NCBI RefSeq assembly: GCF_001043895.1
Contig: NZ_JTHF01000107.1
Coordinates: forward strand, 1 to 64,000
Origin: Methylobacterium indicum
GTDB lineage: Bacteria; Pseudomonadota; Alphaproteobacteria; Rhizobiales; Beijerinckiaceae
DNA length: 64,000 bases
Direction: 5' to 3'
A model generated the notes under the pieces. The model was not told where the DNA came from and made no database searches. It worked only from the letters and a program-made list of their open reading frames with translations. This document shows, piece after piece, positions 50,861 to 60,029 of this stretch (its first letter is position 1; every line of letters begins with the position of its first letter). Both the position numbers and the translations under genes were made by a program.

Positions 50861-51793
50861 TCAGCGCGTCGCGTCCGCATCGAGCTCGGTCTCCCCGCCG
50901 AGCAGCGTCAGGCACCATTCCGTGAACACCCGGACCTTGGCGGCCCGGTGGTGCCGCGACGGGTAGATCGCGTAGAGGGGAAAGGTCTCGCCCGGCCAGT
51001 CCGGGAAGATCTCGACGAGCCGGCCCTGGCCGAGGATGTGCCGGGTGCCGAGCTGCATGACCTGGGCGATGCCGGCCCCTTCGCAACAGGCACCGATCAT
51101 CGTCTCGACGTCCGACACCATCAGCCGCGCCGGCTGGCGCACCGGCAGCACCTCGTCGCCGCGGCGGAACTCCCATGCGAACGGGCGTCCGGTGAGCGGG
51201 TCCTGGTAGTCGATGCAGGCGTGATCGAGGAGGTCGCGCGGATGCGCCGGGCGGCCGTGCGCCGCGAGGTAGGCGGGCGAGGCGACCGTCAGGATCCGGG
51301 TCCCCAGGAGCTTGCGGGCGGAAAACCCCACGACCGGCGGCTCGCCGAAGCGCAACGCCATGTCGAAGCCGTCGGCGACGAGGTCGCCGATCTGGTCGCG
51401 CATGATGAGTTCGAGCCGCAACTCGCGGTGGGCCTCGAGGAAGCGCGCCAGCTCGCGCGACAGGACCAGTCGCGAGAAGAAGGGATCGACGTTGACTCTC
51501 AGGCGCCCGCGCACCGTCCGGGCACTGCCCGCCGCGTCGAGCGCCGCCGCCTCGATGCCGTCGAGGAGCGGCCCGACCCGCTCCCAGAAAAGCCGCCCCT
51601 CGTCGGTGAGCCGCAGGGTCCGGGTGGTGCGATCGAGAAGGCGTACGCCGAGGCGCGCCTCCAGCCGCTGGATGGCGCGCCCCACGCCCGACTGGGTCAG
51701 CCCGAGCGCCTCGGCGGCCCGGGTCATGGTCCCGGCCTCGACCACCGCCATGAGCACCGTCACGCCGGCCAGCAGCCGGCCATCGTAGGGCAT
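50861..51793 (-). CDS. LysR-family transcriptional regulator
   Basis: 310 residues: helix-turn-helix at about 8-66 (MTRAAEALGLTQSGVGRAI), effector domain after residue 90. Divergent from the SDR at 51912; operator-like direct repeats lie at 51798-51840, immediately in front of its start codon. Its stop codon is 8 bases from repeat copy C. Confidence 0.88.
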   Translation of the reverse strand: MPYDGRLLAGVTVLMAVVEAGTMTRAAEALGLTQSGVGRAIQRLEARLGVRLLDRTTRTLRLTDEGRLFWERVGPLLDGIEAAALDAAGSARTVRGRLRVNVDPFFSRLVLSRELARFLEAHRELRLELIMRDQIGDLVADGFDMALRFGEPPVVGFSARKLLGTRILTVASPAYLAAHGRPAHPRDLLDHACIDYQDPLTGRPFAWEFRRGDEVLPVRQPARLMVSDVETMIGACCEGAGIAQVMQLGTRHILGQGRLVEIFPDWPGETFPLYAIYPSRHHRAAKVRVFTEWCLTLLGGETELDADATR

Positions 51794-51797
51794 CGGG

Positions 51798-51840
51798 CCA
51801 TGACTCCGGATCGTTCCATGACTTCAGGTCCGGATTGTTC
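51798..51840. promoter_or_regulatory. Paired direct repeats in the lysR-SDR control region
   Basis: CCATGACT at 51798-51805 and 51816-51823, and CCGGATCGTTC / CCGGATTGTTC at 51806-51816 and 51830-51840 (24 bp apart). The overlapping repeats are a candidate LysR site controlling both directions. Confidence 0.45.
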
Positions 51841-51911
51841 TGACAGATCGGCGCTCATCTCGGAAGAGTTGGTGCGCCATGGAATCGGCAGCAGATTCGT
51901 AGGAGCTTCGC

Positions 51912-52601
51912 ATGACACAGCACGCAACGGCACTCGTCGTCGGTGCCTCGCGCGGCCTCGGGCTCGCGCTCGCGGAGGAATGGCTCGGGCGCGGCTCGCG
52001 CGTGATCGCCACGGCGCGCGGTCACTCCGCAGGCCTCGACGCGCTGACAGCCCGCTTTCCCGGCAGCCTCGAGGTCGAGAGCGTCGACATCAACCAGGCC
52101 GCCACCATCCAGGCACTCCGCCGGCGGCTCGACGGACGGCGCGTCGACGTCCTGTTCGTCAACGCCGGCATCGCGCGGGCCATCGAGGCGAGCCCGGCCA
52201 GCGCGAGCGAGGCGGACTTCCTCGACATGATGCTGACCAACGCGTTCTCGCCCGTGCGCGCGGCCGAACTGTTGCGCGACCTGGTGCCGGCCGGGGGCAC
52301 CATCGCGATCATGACCTCGGAACTCGGCAGCATCGCGAACGCCACGGGCGGGTGGCAGCTCTATTCCTCCAGCAAGGCCGCGCTCAACATGCTGATGAAG
52401 GGCTACGCGGCCAAGCACGCCGATGACGGGCACGCGGTGCTGCTGGTCGCCCCGGGCTGGGTGCGGACCGAGATGGGCGGCAGCGACGCGCTGCTCTCGA
52501 TCGAGGAGAGCATCCCGCGCGTCGTCGACATGATCGAGGCGAACCGGGGCCGTGCGGGCCTGCGCTACGTCGACCGGTTCGGCGCGCCGCTTCCCTGGTG
52601 A
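51912..52601 (+). CDS. Short-chain dehydrogenase/reductase
   Basis: 229 residues: cofactor loop VGASRGLGLALAEEW (10-24), VNAGIARAIE, Ser in IMTSELGSIAN and YSSSKAALNML (YxxxK). Resembles C-factor/CsgA-like SDRs. Divergent from the LysR gene and 61 bases upstream of a second, damaged SDR. Confidence 0.87.
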   Translation: MTQHATALVVGASRGLGLALAEEWLGRGSRVIATARGHSAGLDALTARFPGSLEVESVDINQAATIQALRRRLDGRRVDVLFVNAGIARAIEASPASASEADFLDMMLTNAFSPVRAAELLRDLVPAGGTIAIMTSELGSIANATGGWQLYSSSKAALNMLMKGYAAKHADDGHAVLLVAPGWVRTEMGGSDALLSIEESIPRVVDMIEANRGRAGLRYVDRFGAPLPW

Positions 52602-52662
52602 CCGGGTGCCGCCGACGCGACCCTGGCGGCACGGCCGCCGATGCTCTGACCGGAGGACCATC

Positions 52663-53435
52663 ATGGCACGCATCCTCATCACCGGGTCCGCGGACGGGCT
52701 CGGCCTCATGGCCGGGCAGCACCTCGCCCGCGAAGGGCACGGGGTCGTGCTGCATGCCCGCAGCGACGCGCGCGACGAGGCGGCTTGCCGAGCGCTGCCG
52801 GAGGCGGCCGGCATCCTGATCGGCGACGTCGTGACGATCGCCGCGATGCGGGCGGTCGCCGCGCAGGCGAACGCGACCGGTCGCTTCGACGCCGTCATCC
52901 ACAATGTCGGGATCGGCTACCGCGAGCCCCGCCGGATCCCGACCGCGGACGGGCTGTCCCACCTCTTCGCGATCAACGTGCTCACCCCCTACCTCCTGAC
53001 TGCCCTGATCGAGCGCCCCGACCGGCGGGTCTACCTGAGCTCCGGCATGCATCCCGGGGGGGGCCGGACATGGACAACCTTCAATGGGAGCGGCGGCGCT
53101 GGAACGGGTCGCAGGCCTACGCCGAGAGCAAGTTCCTCGACGTGGCGCTCGCCTTCGGGGTTGCGCGCCGGTGGCCGGACGTGCGGGCGAACGCGCTCGA
53201 GCCGGGATGGGTCCCGACGCGGATGGGCGGTCCGGGCGCACCGGACGACCTGGCCCAGGCTCACACTACCCAGGCTTGGCCGGCCGTGAGCGACGAGCCC
53301 CTCGCCCACTCGACGGGACACTACTTCTACCACCGGGCGATGCGCGAGCCGGACCCGCTCACGCGGGACGAGGCGTGCCAGGACGCGCTTCTGGATGCCT
53401 GCGCGCGGCTGACGGGCGTCCCCTTACCGCGATGA
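52663..53435 (+). pseudogene. SDR-family oxidoreductase, frameshift in a G8 run
   Basis: The first frame gives the cofactor half (ARILITGSADGLGLMAGQHL, HNVGIGYREPRR, YLSSGMHPGG). At GGGGGGGG (53056-53063) the frame is lost, and the catalytic half (DNLQWERRRWNGSQAYAESK, with YxxxK, to LTGVPLPR) continues in another frame to 53435. Adding one G restores HPGGGPDMDNL, which aligns without gap to the HRGG......DDL segment of related SDRs. A homopolymer this long is prone to sequencing error as well as slippage, so the gene may be intact in the living cell. Confidence 0.75.
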
Positions 53436-53750
53436 CGATCGGGCTCGGATCGACCGACGCAACCGATCGAACGGGACCTCAAAGGACACATCTCGGCCGA
53501 GCAGGCATTCGCGTTGTCCCGCAACGCGACTTCTTCCAACGACGGGCGAGTCATGCGTCGGATATGCTCGCGTATAGTCCGGTCGGCGTCCCTGGCGCAC
53601 CTCCTCCCCTTCGCCGCACCAGATTTGAACGATAGCGCACGCCGGGCGTCTTTCGCGGACCCGGCTGTTTGGCGACAGTGACGTGGGATGACGACAGCGA
53701 TGCTTTCGATGCTCAGACCAGGTCCGCCGCCGGTGCGGCCGCCCGCGCCC
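53436..53750. other. 315-bp spacer between convergent genes
   Basis: No coding similarity, RNA gene or strong hairpin recognised. Confidence 0.35.
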
Positions 53751-54725
53751 TCACTCCTCGCCGGCAGCCCGCCCGGCGTCGCCGGTTCCGGTATCCGCCA
53801 GGGGCTCTGCAAGGGGGTCGGCGCGGTTGCGGTACGTGCTCGGATCGCAGCCATAGGCCGCCTTGAAGGCGTGCGAAAAGTAGCTGCGGCTGGCGTAGCC
53901 GACGCTCTCGGCGATGACCTTCACCGGCATCGGCGACGTCGTCAGCAGCTTGGCGGCCAGTTGCAGGCGCGCCCGTTGCAGGAACTCGATCGGCCCCTCG
54001 TCGAAGGTCGCGGAGAAGCGCTCGGCGAAGCCGGTCCGGCTCAGTCCGCAGCGCGCGGCGAGGCTGTCGACGGTGTGTGGCGCGCCGGGCGCGTCGAGGA
54101 TCGCCGCGATGGCGGGCACCAGCCGGGGATCGCGCAGGGCCTCGAAGATCGGCGACCGGGTCCCCTTCTCCAGGTGGACGCGGAGCAGGATCGCCAGGCA
54201 CTGCTTCATCAGCGCGCTCGTCACTTCCTGCGTGCCGAGGCCGGGCCGGACCAGCTCCTCGATCATGAACGCGAAGGCGTGGCGCAGCCGGGCGTCGGCC
54301 GACAGATCCTCCGCCAGCGGACCATGCAGGCGGTCGAACAGGCCGAGCGAGCCCGCATAGCTCGCCGAGATCGACCCGCAGGCCAGGAGGATGTCCCGGC
54401 TCCCATTTCCCGCCGTGTACGCGACGAGGCCGTTGGGAAGGAGCCGCCGCACCTCCCCGCTCGTCACAGTGCTGGCCGCGTCCATGGACCCGATCGAGTA
54501 ATCGACGTCGCGGGGCAGGATGATCATGCTGTTTGGGCCAAAGAGCAGCGGCGGCTGATCCGCGACCACGATCGAGCCGGAGCCCGCCAGGACGTAGTGG
54601 ACGAGGAGCGCGTCGGTCAGGGCGCTCTTCGCCAGCCGCCAGCCGGTCTGGATCTCGCAGAACGCAAAGGCGTGGACCTGCACGGACAAGGTGGGCAGCA
54701 GGCTGGCGAGGACGGTGCAAGTCAT
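53751..54725 (-). CDS. AraC-family transcriptional regulator, cupin_6 type
   Basis: 324 residues from MTCTVLAS, chosen because GGAGG precedes it. N-terminal AraC-binding cupin domain (LLVHYVLAGSGSIVVADQPP, about 40-70) and C-terminal HTH pair (about 210-300; LAARCGLSRTGFAERFSATF, AESVGYASRSYFSHAFKAAYG). Divergent from the cytochrome b561 operon at 54885 across a strikingly A/T-rich 159-bp control region. Confidence 0.87.
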   Translation of the reverse strand: MTCTVLASLLPTLSVQVHAFAFCEIQTGWRLAKSALTDALLVHYVLAGSGSIVVADQPPLLFGPNSMIILPRDVDYSIGSMDAASTVTSGEVRRLLPNGLVAYTAGNGSRDILLACGSISASYAGSLGLFDRLHGPLAEDLSADARLRHAFAFMIEELVRPGLGTQEVTSALMKQCLAILLRVHLEKGTRSPIFEALRDPRLVPAIAAILDAPGAPHTVDSLAARCGLSRTGFAERFSATFDEGPIEFLQRARLQLAAKLLTTSPMPVKVIAESVGYASRSYFSHAFKAAYGCDPSTYRNRADPLAEPLADTGTGDAGRAAGEE

Positions 54726-54884
54726 GCGGCCTCCATGGATCGCTCGTCGCAACGCATTTGCGATCCATAGCGATCTATGTGACGTCGATCAAGGTATTTC
54801 CGTATAATAAATGCAAAACTATCCGTGATTTTCATGACATAAACATCGATGTATCTTCGCGCTTCCATACGATGACTTGAGGAA

Positions 54885-55556
54885 ATGCTTCGCATCATGA
54901 GACCGAATCCTGACAGCGCCGGGCGCCGGCTGCATCCCTGGCCGGTGCGCCTCATGCACTGGACCAACGCACTGGCGATGGTCGTGCTGATCGGCTCCGG
55001 CTGGGGCATCTACAACGACTCCGTCATCATCCACGGGATCTACTTTCCCAGGACGCTCCGGATCGGCTCCTGGGCGGCCGAGAGCCTGCTCTGGCACTTC
55101 GCCGCGATGTGGCTGCTGATCGCCAACGGCGCCGCCTACCTGGCCTACGGGATCGCGACCGGGCGCCTGCACGAGCGCCTCCTGCCGATCCGCCTCCGCG
55201 ACGTCGTCCAGACCCTGCGCGACACGCTCAAGCTCAAGCTCGCCCACGAGGACCTGACGACCTACAACGCCGTCCAGAAGATCCTCTACATCGTGGCGAT
55301 CCTCGCCGGCATCGCTCAAGTCGTCAGCGGCTTGGCGATCTGGAAGCCGGTGCAGCTCTCCGGCCTCGTCACGCTGCTCGGCGGGTTCCAGGGCGCGCGC
55401 CTCGTCCACTTCGTCGGCATGGGCGTCCTCGTGGGCTTCCTCCTCGTCCACGTCGCGCTCGCCCTGCTGGTGCCGCGGACGCTGCGGGCGATGCTGACTG
55501 GCGGCCCCGTGCTCCGGCCGACGCCTTCCGCCGCGGCGACGGAGTCCGCCCGATGA
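54885..55556 (+). CDS. Cytochrome b561-family membrane protein
   Basis: 223 residues, four membrane helices (about 22-42, 62-84, 120-142, 165-185) and His residues suited to two b-hemes: LHPWPVRLMHW near residue 20, LLWHFAAMW near 70 and VHFVGMGVLVGFLLVHVAL near 165-182. It would link the quinol pool to a periplasmic partner, most likely the molybdoprotein encoded next (ATGA overlap). GAGG site just before the ATG. First gene of an eight-gene overlapping operon. Confidence 0.87.
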   Translation: MLRIMRPNPDSAGRRLHPWPVRLMHWTNALAMVVLIGSGWGIYNDSVIIHGIYFPRTLRIGSWAAESLLWHFAAMWLLIANGAAYLAYGIATGRLHERLLPIRLRDVVQTLRDTLKLKLAHEDLTTYNAVQKILYIVAILAGIAQVVSGLAIWKPVQLSGLVTLLGGFQGARLVHFVGMGVLVGFLLVHVALALLVPRTLRAMLTGGPVLRPTPSAAATESAR

Positions 55557-56326
55557 GATCCCCTTTCCGCCCCCTCACGGTGCCGGATCCCGGCATCCTC
55601 GACGACCATCGCCCGCTCCTGCGGCGGATCGAGCGCCGAGGCTTCCTGCGCGGCGGCCTGTCGCTCGGCGCGCTCACGATGCTGACCGGCTGCGACGTGA
55701 GCGATTCGGGCGCGGTCGGCCGGGCCCTGCGCGCCGTCTCCGACCTTAACGACGGCGTCCAGGCCGCGCTGTTCGATCCGAACAAGCTCGCGCCCGAATA
55801 CCCGGCGTCGATGGTGCTCAAGCCGCCGCGCTTCAACGCCTACTACGACGTCGAGGAGGTGAAACCGGTCGACGGCGACGCGTGGCGGCTCGAACTCGCC
55901 GGCTTGATCACCGACAAGCGGCCCTGGACGCGAGGCCAGATCGCGGAGCTGCCCGAGCGCGAGATCATCATCCGCCACGTCTGCGTGGAGGGCTGGGACT
56001 ATATCGGCCAGTGGTCGGGCGTGCCGCTGCGCACGTTCCTCGAACGGGTCGGGGCCGACCTCACCGCCAGGTACGTCGCCTTTAAGACGGCGGACGACTA
56101 CCCGAGCAGCATCGACATGGCGAGCGCGCTGCACCCCCAGACGCTGCTCGCCACCAAGTACGCCAGTGAGAGCTTGCCGGACCCCTACGGCTACCCCTTG
56201 CGGCTGCGCACGGCGGTCAAGCTCGGCTTCAAGAACCCCAAATGGATCACCGCCATTGAGGTCACCAATAGCTATCCGGGCGGGTACTGGGAGAGCCGGG
56301 GCTTCAACTGGTTTTCCGGGCTATGA
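55553..56326 (+). CDS. Periplasmic molybdopterin oxidoreductase, sulfite-oxidase/MsrP fold, Tat lipoprotein
   Basis: 257 residues. Twin-arginine motif ERRGFLRGG (27-35) followed by a lipobox LTGC with C47, so probably exported folded and lipid-anchored. The Mo-ligating Cys is C144 in IIRHVCVEGWDYIGQWSG; DDYPSSIDMASALHPQTLLA and KLGFKNPKWITAIEV are fold signatures. It is like YedY/MsrP catalytic subunits, which work with a heme b membrane partner. Overlaps both neighbours by ATGA. Substrate unknown. Confidence 0.87.
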   Translation: MRSPFRPLTVPDPGILDDHRPLLRRIERRGFLRGGLSLGALTMLTGCDVSDSGAVGRALRAVSDLNDGVQAALFDPNKLAPEYPASMVLKPPRFNAYYDVEEVKPVDGDAWRLELAGLITDKRPWTRGQIAELPEREIIIRHVCVEGWDYIGQWSGVPLRTFLERVGADLTARYVAFKTADDYPSSIDMASALHPQTLLATKYASESLPDPYGYPLRLRTAVKLGFKNPKWITAIEVTNSYPGGYWESRGFNWFSGL

Positions 56327-56856
56327 GCGCCCGTCCTGCGAGCGGCCTCGCCGCCTGCCTCGCCGTCTGCCTGGTCTTGGCGCTCTCCGTCGCCGCGCAG
56401 GCGCAGACGGCGGGCCCGTCGCCGGCCCCCGACCACATGCCGGTGCCCGGCATGACCGTCCCCGACATGGCGGCGCGGGCGGCGCGGCGCTTTCCCCAGC
56501 CGGTGCGCGTCGGCGACCTCGCCGGCCGCCTGCTGCTCCAGCCGGAGGAAGCGCAGCCCGTCCTCGGCCGCGTGACGGGGCTCGTACGCCGCGGCGATGC
56601 GGTCGCGGTCGTCGTGCGCCTCGACGGGGCGTTGGGGCTGGGATGGCTCGGCCTGCAGCGGATCGATTGGAGCGGGTTCGGGCCGCGCCTGGTGGCGGTG
56701 CCGGTCGAGGCGGTGGCGCTGCTCGGCGAGCACGTCGCCCTGATGGGCCTGACGTCCGAGGGCCTGCGCGCCCTGCCGAGCGTCGCGCCCGACTCCGCCG
56801 CCGCTATCCCGCCGGACGCGACGATCCGCGTCGGGATCGTCCGGCCCTTCCACTGA
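56323..56856 (+). CDS. Small secreted protein of unknown function
   Basis: 177 residues with a Sec signal peptide (LAACLAVCLVLALSVAAQAQ, cleavage about 28). The mature N-terminus is rich in His, Met and Pro (PDHMPVPGMTVPDM). The rest is a compact beta-rich domain with GRVTGLVRRGDAVAVVVRLD and LVAVPVEAVALLG, reminiscent of a PRC barrel. Position between the molybdoprotein and glycosyltransferases suggests a periplasmic accessory role; family not recognised. Confidence 0.7.
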   Translation: MSARPASGLAACLAVCLVLALSVAAQAQTAGPSPAPDHMPVPGMTVPDMAARAARRFPQPVRVGDLAGRLLLQPEEAQPVLGRVTGLVRRGDAVAVVVRLDGALGLGWLGLQRIDWSGFGPRLVAVPVEAVALLGEHVALMGLTSEGLRALPSVAPDSAAAIPPDATIRVGIVRPFH

Positions 56857-56877
56857 ACAAGCGCGGGATCCCCGCCG

Positions 56878-57615
56878 ATGACACGACGACCCAGCCCAGA
56901 GGCGGCCGCGACCTGCGCGATCGGCGTGATGGCGAAGGCCCCGCAGAGCGGCCGCTCCAAGACGCGGCTGTGCCCGCCGCTGACCCCGAACGAGGCCGCG
57001 TCCTTGAGCGCCGCCTTCCTGCGCGACACGACCGACACCCTCGCGCGGGCGGCGCGATCCGCTCCGATCAGTCCTTACGCGGCCTACGCCCCGCCGGGGG
57101 CCGAGGCCCTGGTCGCCTCCCACATCACGCCCGGAACCGCCCTCGTGCTGGCGGACGGCACCGCGCCGGCTCCGGCGGCGGTCGCGGGATTCGGCCGCTG
57201 TCTGCTCCAGGCCGTCCAGGGCATGCTCGATCGCGGCCACGCGGCGGCCTGCGTGCTCAGCGCCGACGTGCCGACCCTGCCGGCGCGGCTCCTGGTCGAG
57301 GCGGCCCGGACCCTGCTCGCGCCGGGCGACCGGGGCGTGCTCGGCGCCTGCGATGACGGCGGCTACTACCTCCTCGGCCTCAAGCGGGCCCATGCCCACC
57401 TGTTCGCCGAGATCGCATGGAGCACCGCGTTCGTCGCCGACGCGACCCGGGCCCGGGCCCGCGAGATCGGCCTCGACCTCGTCGAGCTGGAGCCGTGGTA
57501 CGACGTCGACGACGCGGCCTCGCTCGCGCGTCTCGCAGCCGAGACCGCCGGCGCCCCGGCGCCGGTGACCCGCGCCGCCCTGGCGCGCCTCGCCCGTGAG
57601 GCCGTGCCGGCATGA
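56878..57615 (+). CDS. TIGR04282/DUF2064-family glycosyltransferase-like protein
   Basis: 245 residues, GT-A (nucleotidyl/glycosyl-transferase) fold. Signature VMAKAPQSGRSKTRLCPPLT (17-36), CVLSADVPTLPARLL with the Asp of the metal site, and GACDDGGYYLLGLK. Members are often encoded beside radical SAM proteins. It probably forms or transfers a sugar nucleotide. Overlaps the next gene by ATGA. Confidence 0.8.
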   Translation: MTRRPSPEAAATCAIGVMAKAPQSGRSKTRLCPPLTPNEAASLSAAFLRDTTDTLARAARSAPISPYAAYAPPGAEALVASHITPGTALVLADGTAPAPAAVAGFGRCLLQAVQGMLDRGHAAACVLSADVPTLPARLLVEAARTLLAPGDRGVLGACDDGGYYLLGLKRAHAHLFAEIAWSTAFVADATRARAREIGLDLVELEPWYDVDDAASLARLAAETAGAPAPVTRAALARLAREAVPA

Positions 57616-58976
57616 TCCGAGTCCTCGCCGACCCGGGCGGGCGGCTCGCGGCGCTGGGAATCCTGCTCGCCGGCATCAATCTCGGCGCGCTCGCCCTTCA
57701 CGTCCCGGGCGCCGACACCGTCGGCTCGCCGGCCCGCGCCAACGCCTTCGTCGGCGTGGTCGCGCTCGGTCTCGTCGTCTACCTCCTCGCCGTGCGCCTG
57801 GTGCTGCGCGAGCGGCTGCCCCGCGCGGCCGTTTGGATGATCCTCGGCCTCGCCGTGGCGATGCGCGCCGCGCTGCTGCCGGCACCGCCCTTCCTGTCGA
57901 GCGACATCTACCGCTACGTCTGGGACGGGCAGGTCCAGGGTGCCGGCATCAACCCGTACCGCTACGTTCCGGCCGACCCGGCCCTGGAGCCCTTGCGCGA
58001 TCCGGCGATCTACCCGCTGATCAACCGCAAGGACTACGCCCACACGATCTACCCGCCCGCCGCGCAAGCGGTCTTCGCCGCCGTCGGGCAGGTCTCCCGG
58101 AGCGTCACCGGGATGAAGCTCGCGATGCTGGGCTTCGAGGCGATGAGCATCCTGACGATGCTCGCAGTGCTGCGCAGCGCCGGCCTGCCGCCGGAGCGCA
58201 TCCTGATCTACGCCTGGAACCCGCTCGCCCTGTGGTCCTTCGCCTGCGACGGGCACGTCGACGCTGTGGCGGTCGGCCTCCTCGGGCTGGCGCTGCTCGC
58301 GCGCACCCGCCGTCGCGACGGACTCGCGGGCGCCCTCCTGGCCGTGGCGACGCTGGTGAAGGTACTGCCGCTCGCGGTCGCGCCCGCCTTCGTGCGCGGC
58401 GGCCGGCTGTGGCGGCCCGTGCTCGCCGGGATCGCGGTCATCATCGTCCTCTACCTGCCCTATCTCGGCGTCGGCTGGGGCGTGCTCGGCTTTGCCGGGT
58501 CCTACGGGACGGAAGAAGGCTACGACACCGGCGCGGGCTACTGGCTGCTCGCCGGGCTCGGCCATCTCGGCTTCAGCCCCCCGGGCCTCGTGCGGGCCTA
58601 CCTCCTGTGCGCCGGCCTGGCGCTCGCCGCCCTCGCGCTTCGGATCGCCTTCGGGCGGAACGACAGGCCCGGCACGGCCGACGCCGTCGCCCTGTGCCGC
58701 GACGCCGGGATCCTGGCGGCGCTGGCGACCTGCGCGGCGAGCCCGCACTACGCCTGGTACTATCCCTGGCTGACGCTGCCCGCGGTCGTCGCGCCGCTTC
58801 CGGCCGTGATCTGGCTCGGCGCGGCGCCCCTGCTGCTGCTCATCGACCCGTTCGACGACCGCTTCCTCTGGCCGGCGCTCGTCTTCGTGCCGGGCCTCGT
58901 CCTGGCCGCCCGCGCGGCGTGGCAGGCCCGCAGGCCGCGCCCGGCCGCCCTCCTCCCCCAAGGAACCGCCCGATGA
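57612..58976 (+). CDS. Multi-pass membrane GT-C-type glycosyltransferase (GT87/DUF2029-like)
   Basis: 454 residues with about 11 membrane helices. The first periplasmic loop has the Asp-containing motif SSDIYRYVWDGQVQGAG followed by NPYRY and IYPPAAQ, as in polyprenyl-phosphate mannosyltransferases. It likely transfers a sugar from a lipid carrier on the periplasmic face. The GT2 protein encoded at 60030 could make that lipid-linked donor. ATGA overlaps on both sides. Confidence 0.78.
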   Translation: MIRVLADPGGRLAALGILLAGINLGALALHVPGADTVGSPARANAFVGVVALGLVVYLLAVRLVLRERLPRAAVWMILGLAVAMRAALLPAPPFLSSDIYRYVWDGQVQGAGINPYRYVPADPALEPLRDPAIYPLINRKDYAHTIYPPAAQAVFAAVGQVSRSVTGMKLAMLGFEAMSILTMLAVLRSAGLPPERILIYAWNPLALWSFACDGHVDAVAVGLLGLALLARTRRRDGLAGALLAVATLVKVLPLAVAPAFVRGGRLWRPVLAGIAVIIVLYLPYLGVGWGVLGFAGSYGTEEGYDTGAGYWLLAGLGHLGFSPPGLVRAYLLCAGLALAALALRIAFGRNDRPGTADAVALCRDAGILAALATCAASPHYAWYYPWLTLPAVVAPLPAVIWLGAAPLLLLIDPFDDRFLWPALVFVPGLVLAARAAWQARRPRPAALLPQGTAR

Positions 58977-60025
58977 CCGCCTCCGCCGCCCTTAAGGATC
59001 CGCGCCGCTACTTCGAGGAGATCGGCGCCGCGCGCACGGCCGAGGCCGTCGCGCCGCCGGTCTGCCTCTACCTGGAGGTCACGAACCGTTGCAACCTTCT
59101 GTGCGAGACCTGCCCGCGCACCTTCGAGACCCTGGAACCCCCGGCCGACATGAGCTGGGAACTGTTCACCCGGATCGTCGACCAGGTGCCGAACATCGCC
59201 CGGGTCGTGCTCCACGGCGTCGGCGAGCCGATGCTGGTGCCGGCGCTGCCGCGCATGATCCGCTACCTCAAGGACCGCGGCACCTACGTCCTGTTCAACA
59301 CCAACGGCACCCTGCTGCAGCCGAAGCGGTTCGGGACGCTGATCGAGACCGGGCTCGACGAGCTGCGCGTCTCCCTCGACGCCGCCGACCAGGCCTCGTA
59401 TCTCAGGGTGCGCGGCAAGGACTTCTTCGACCGCATCGTGCGCGACGTCGGACAGTTCGTCGCCTACCAGAAGGCGACCGGCGCCACGACGCCCCGCGTG
59501 TCGCTCTGGCTCACCGGCCTCAAGGAAACCGTCGACCAGTTGCCCGCCTTCGTGCGGCTGGCCGCCGCGATGGGCGTGACCGAGGTGCATCTCCAGCGCC
59601 TGGTCTTCGATGAAGCGGGCTACGGCATGGCCCGGGCCGACCTGTCGCTGTTCGAGAGCGCGCGGTCGGAGGAGAGTGCGTCCATCGCCGAGGCGGAGGC
59701 GCTCGGCCGCTCGCTGGGGGTGACGCTCGACGCCTCGGGGGCGACCGAGCCCGGGATCAGCCTCAGGAAGCAGGACGACCGGGCCTGGGCGACCTGCCGC
59801 CGGCCGTGGTCGCTGATGTACTTCACCGCCCATGGCCGGGCGCTGCCCTGCTGCATCGCGCCGTTCTCGGTGCGCGGCTACTCGCACTACACGCTCGGCG
59901 ACGCCACCCAGGCCACGTTGCGGGAGATCTGGAACGGCGAGGCCTATCGCGACTTCCGCGCGGCGCTCCTCTCCGACGCGCCACCGAGCCCGTGCCGCAA
60001 TTGCGGCCTGCGCTGGAGCCTGTGA
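58973..60025 (+). CDS. Radical SAM/SPASM-domain protein
   Basis: 350 residues. [4Fe-4S]-SAM motif CX3CX2C: C40, C44, C47 in EVTNRCNLLCETCPRTF; GVGEPML and FNTNGTLL are SAM-binding strands. C-terminal cysteines (TCRRPW, LPCCIAPF, PCRNCGLRW) form a SPASM-like second cluster domain. Related to the group that modifies peptides or sugars, but no precursor peptide gene is visible. Overlaps the membrane glycosyltransferase by ATGA. Confidence 0.87.
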   Translation: MTASAALKDPRRYFEEIGAARTAEAVAPPVCLYLEVTNRCNLLCETCPRTFETLEPPADMSWELFTRIVDQVPNIARVVLHGVGEPMLVPALPRMIRYLKDRGTYVLFNTNGTLLQPKRFGTLIETGLDELRVSLDAADQASYLRVRGKDFFDRIVRDVGQFVAYQKATGATTPRVSLWLTGLKETVDQLPAFVRLAAAMGVTEVHLQRLVFDEAGYGMARADLSLFESARSEESASIAEAEALGRSLGVTLDASGATEPGISLRKQDDRAWATCRRPWSLMYFTAHGRALPCCIAPFSVRGYSHYTLGDATQATLREIWNGEAYRDFRAALLSDAPPSPCRNCGLRWSL

Positions 60026-60029
60026 GCCG

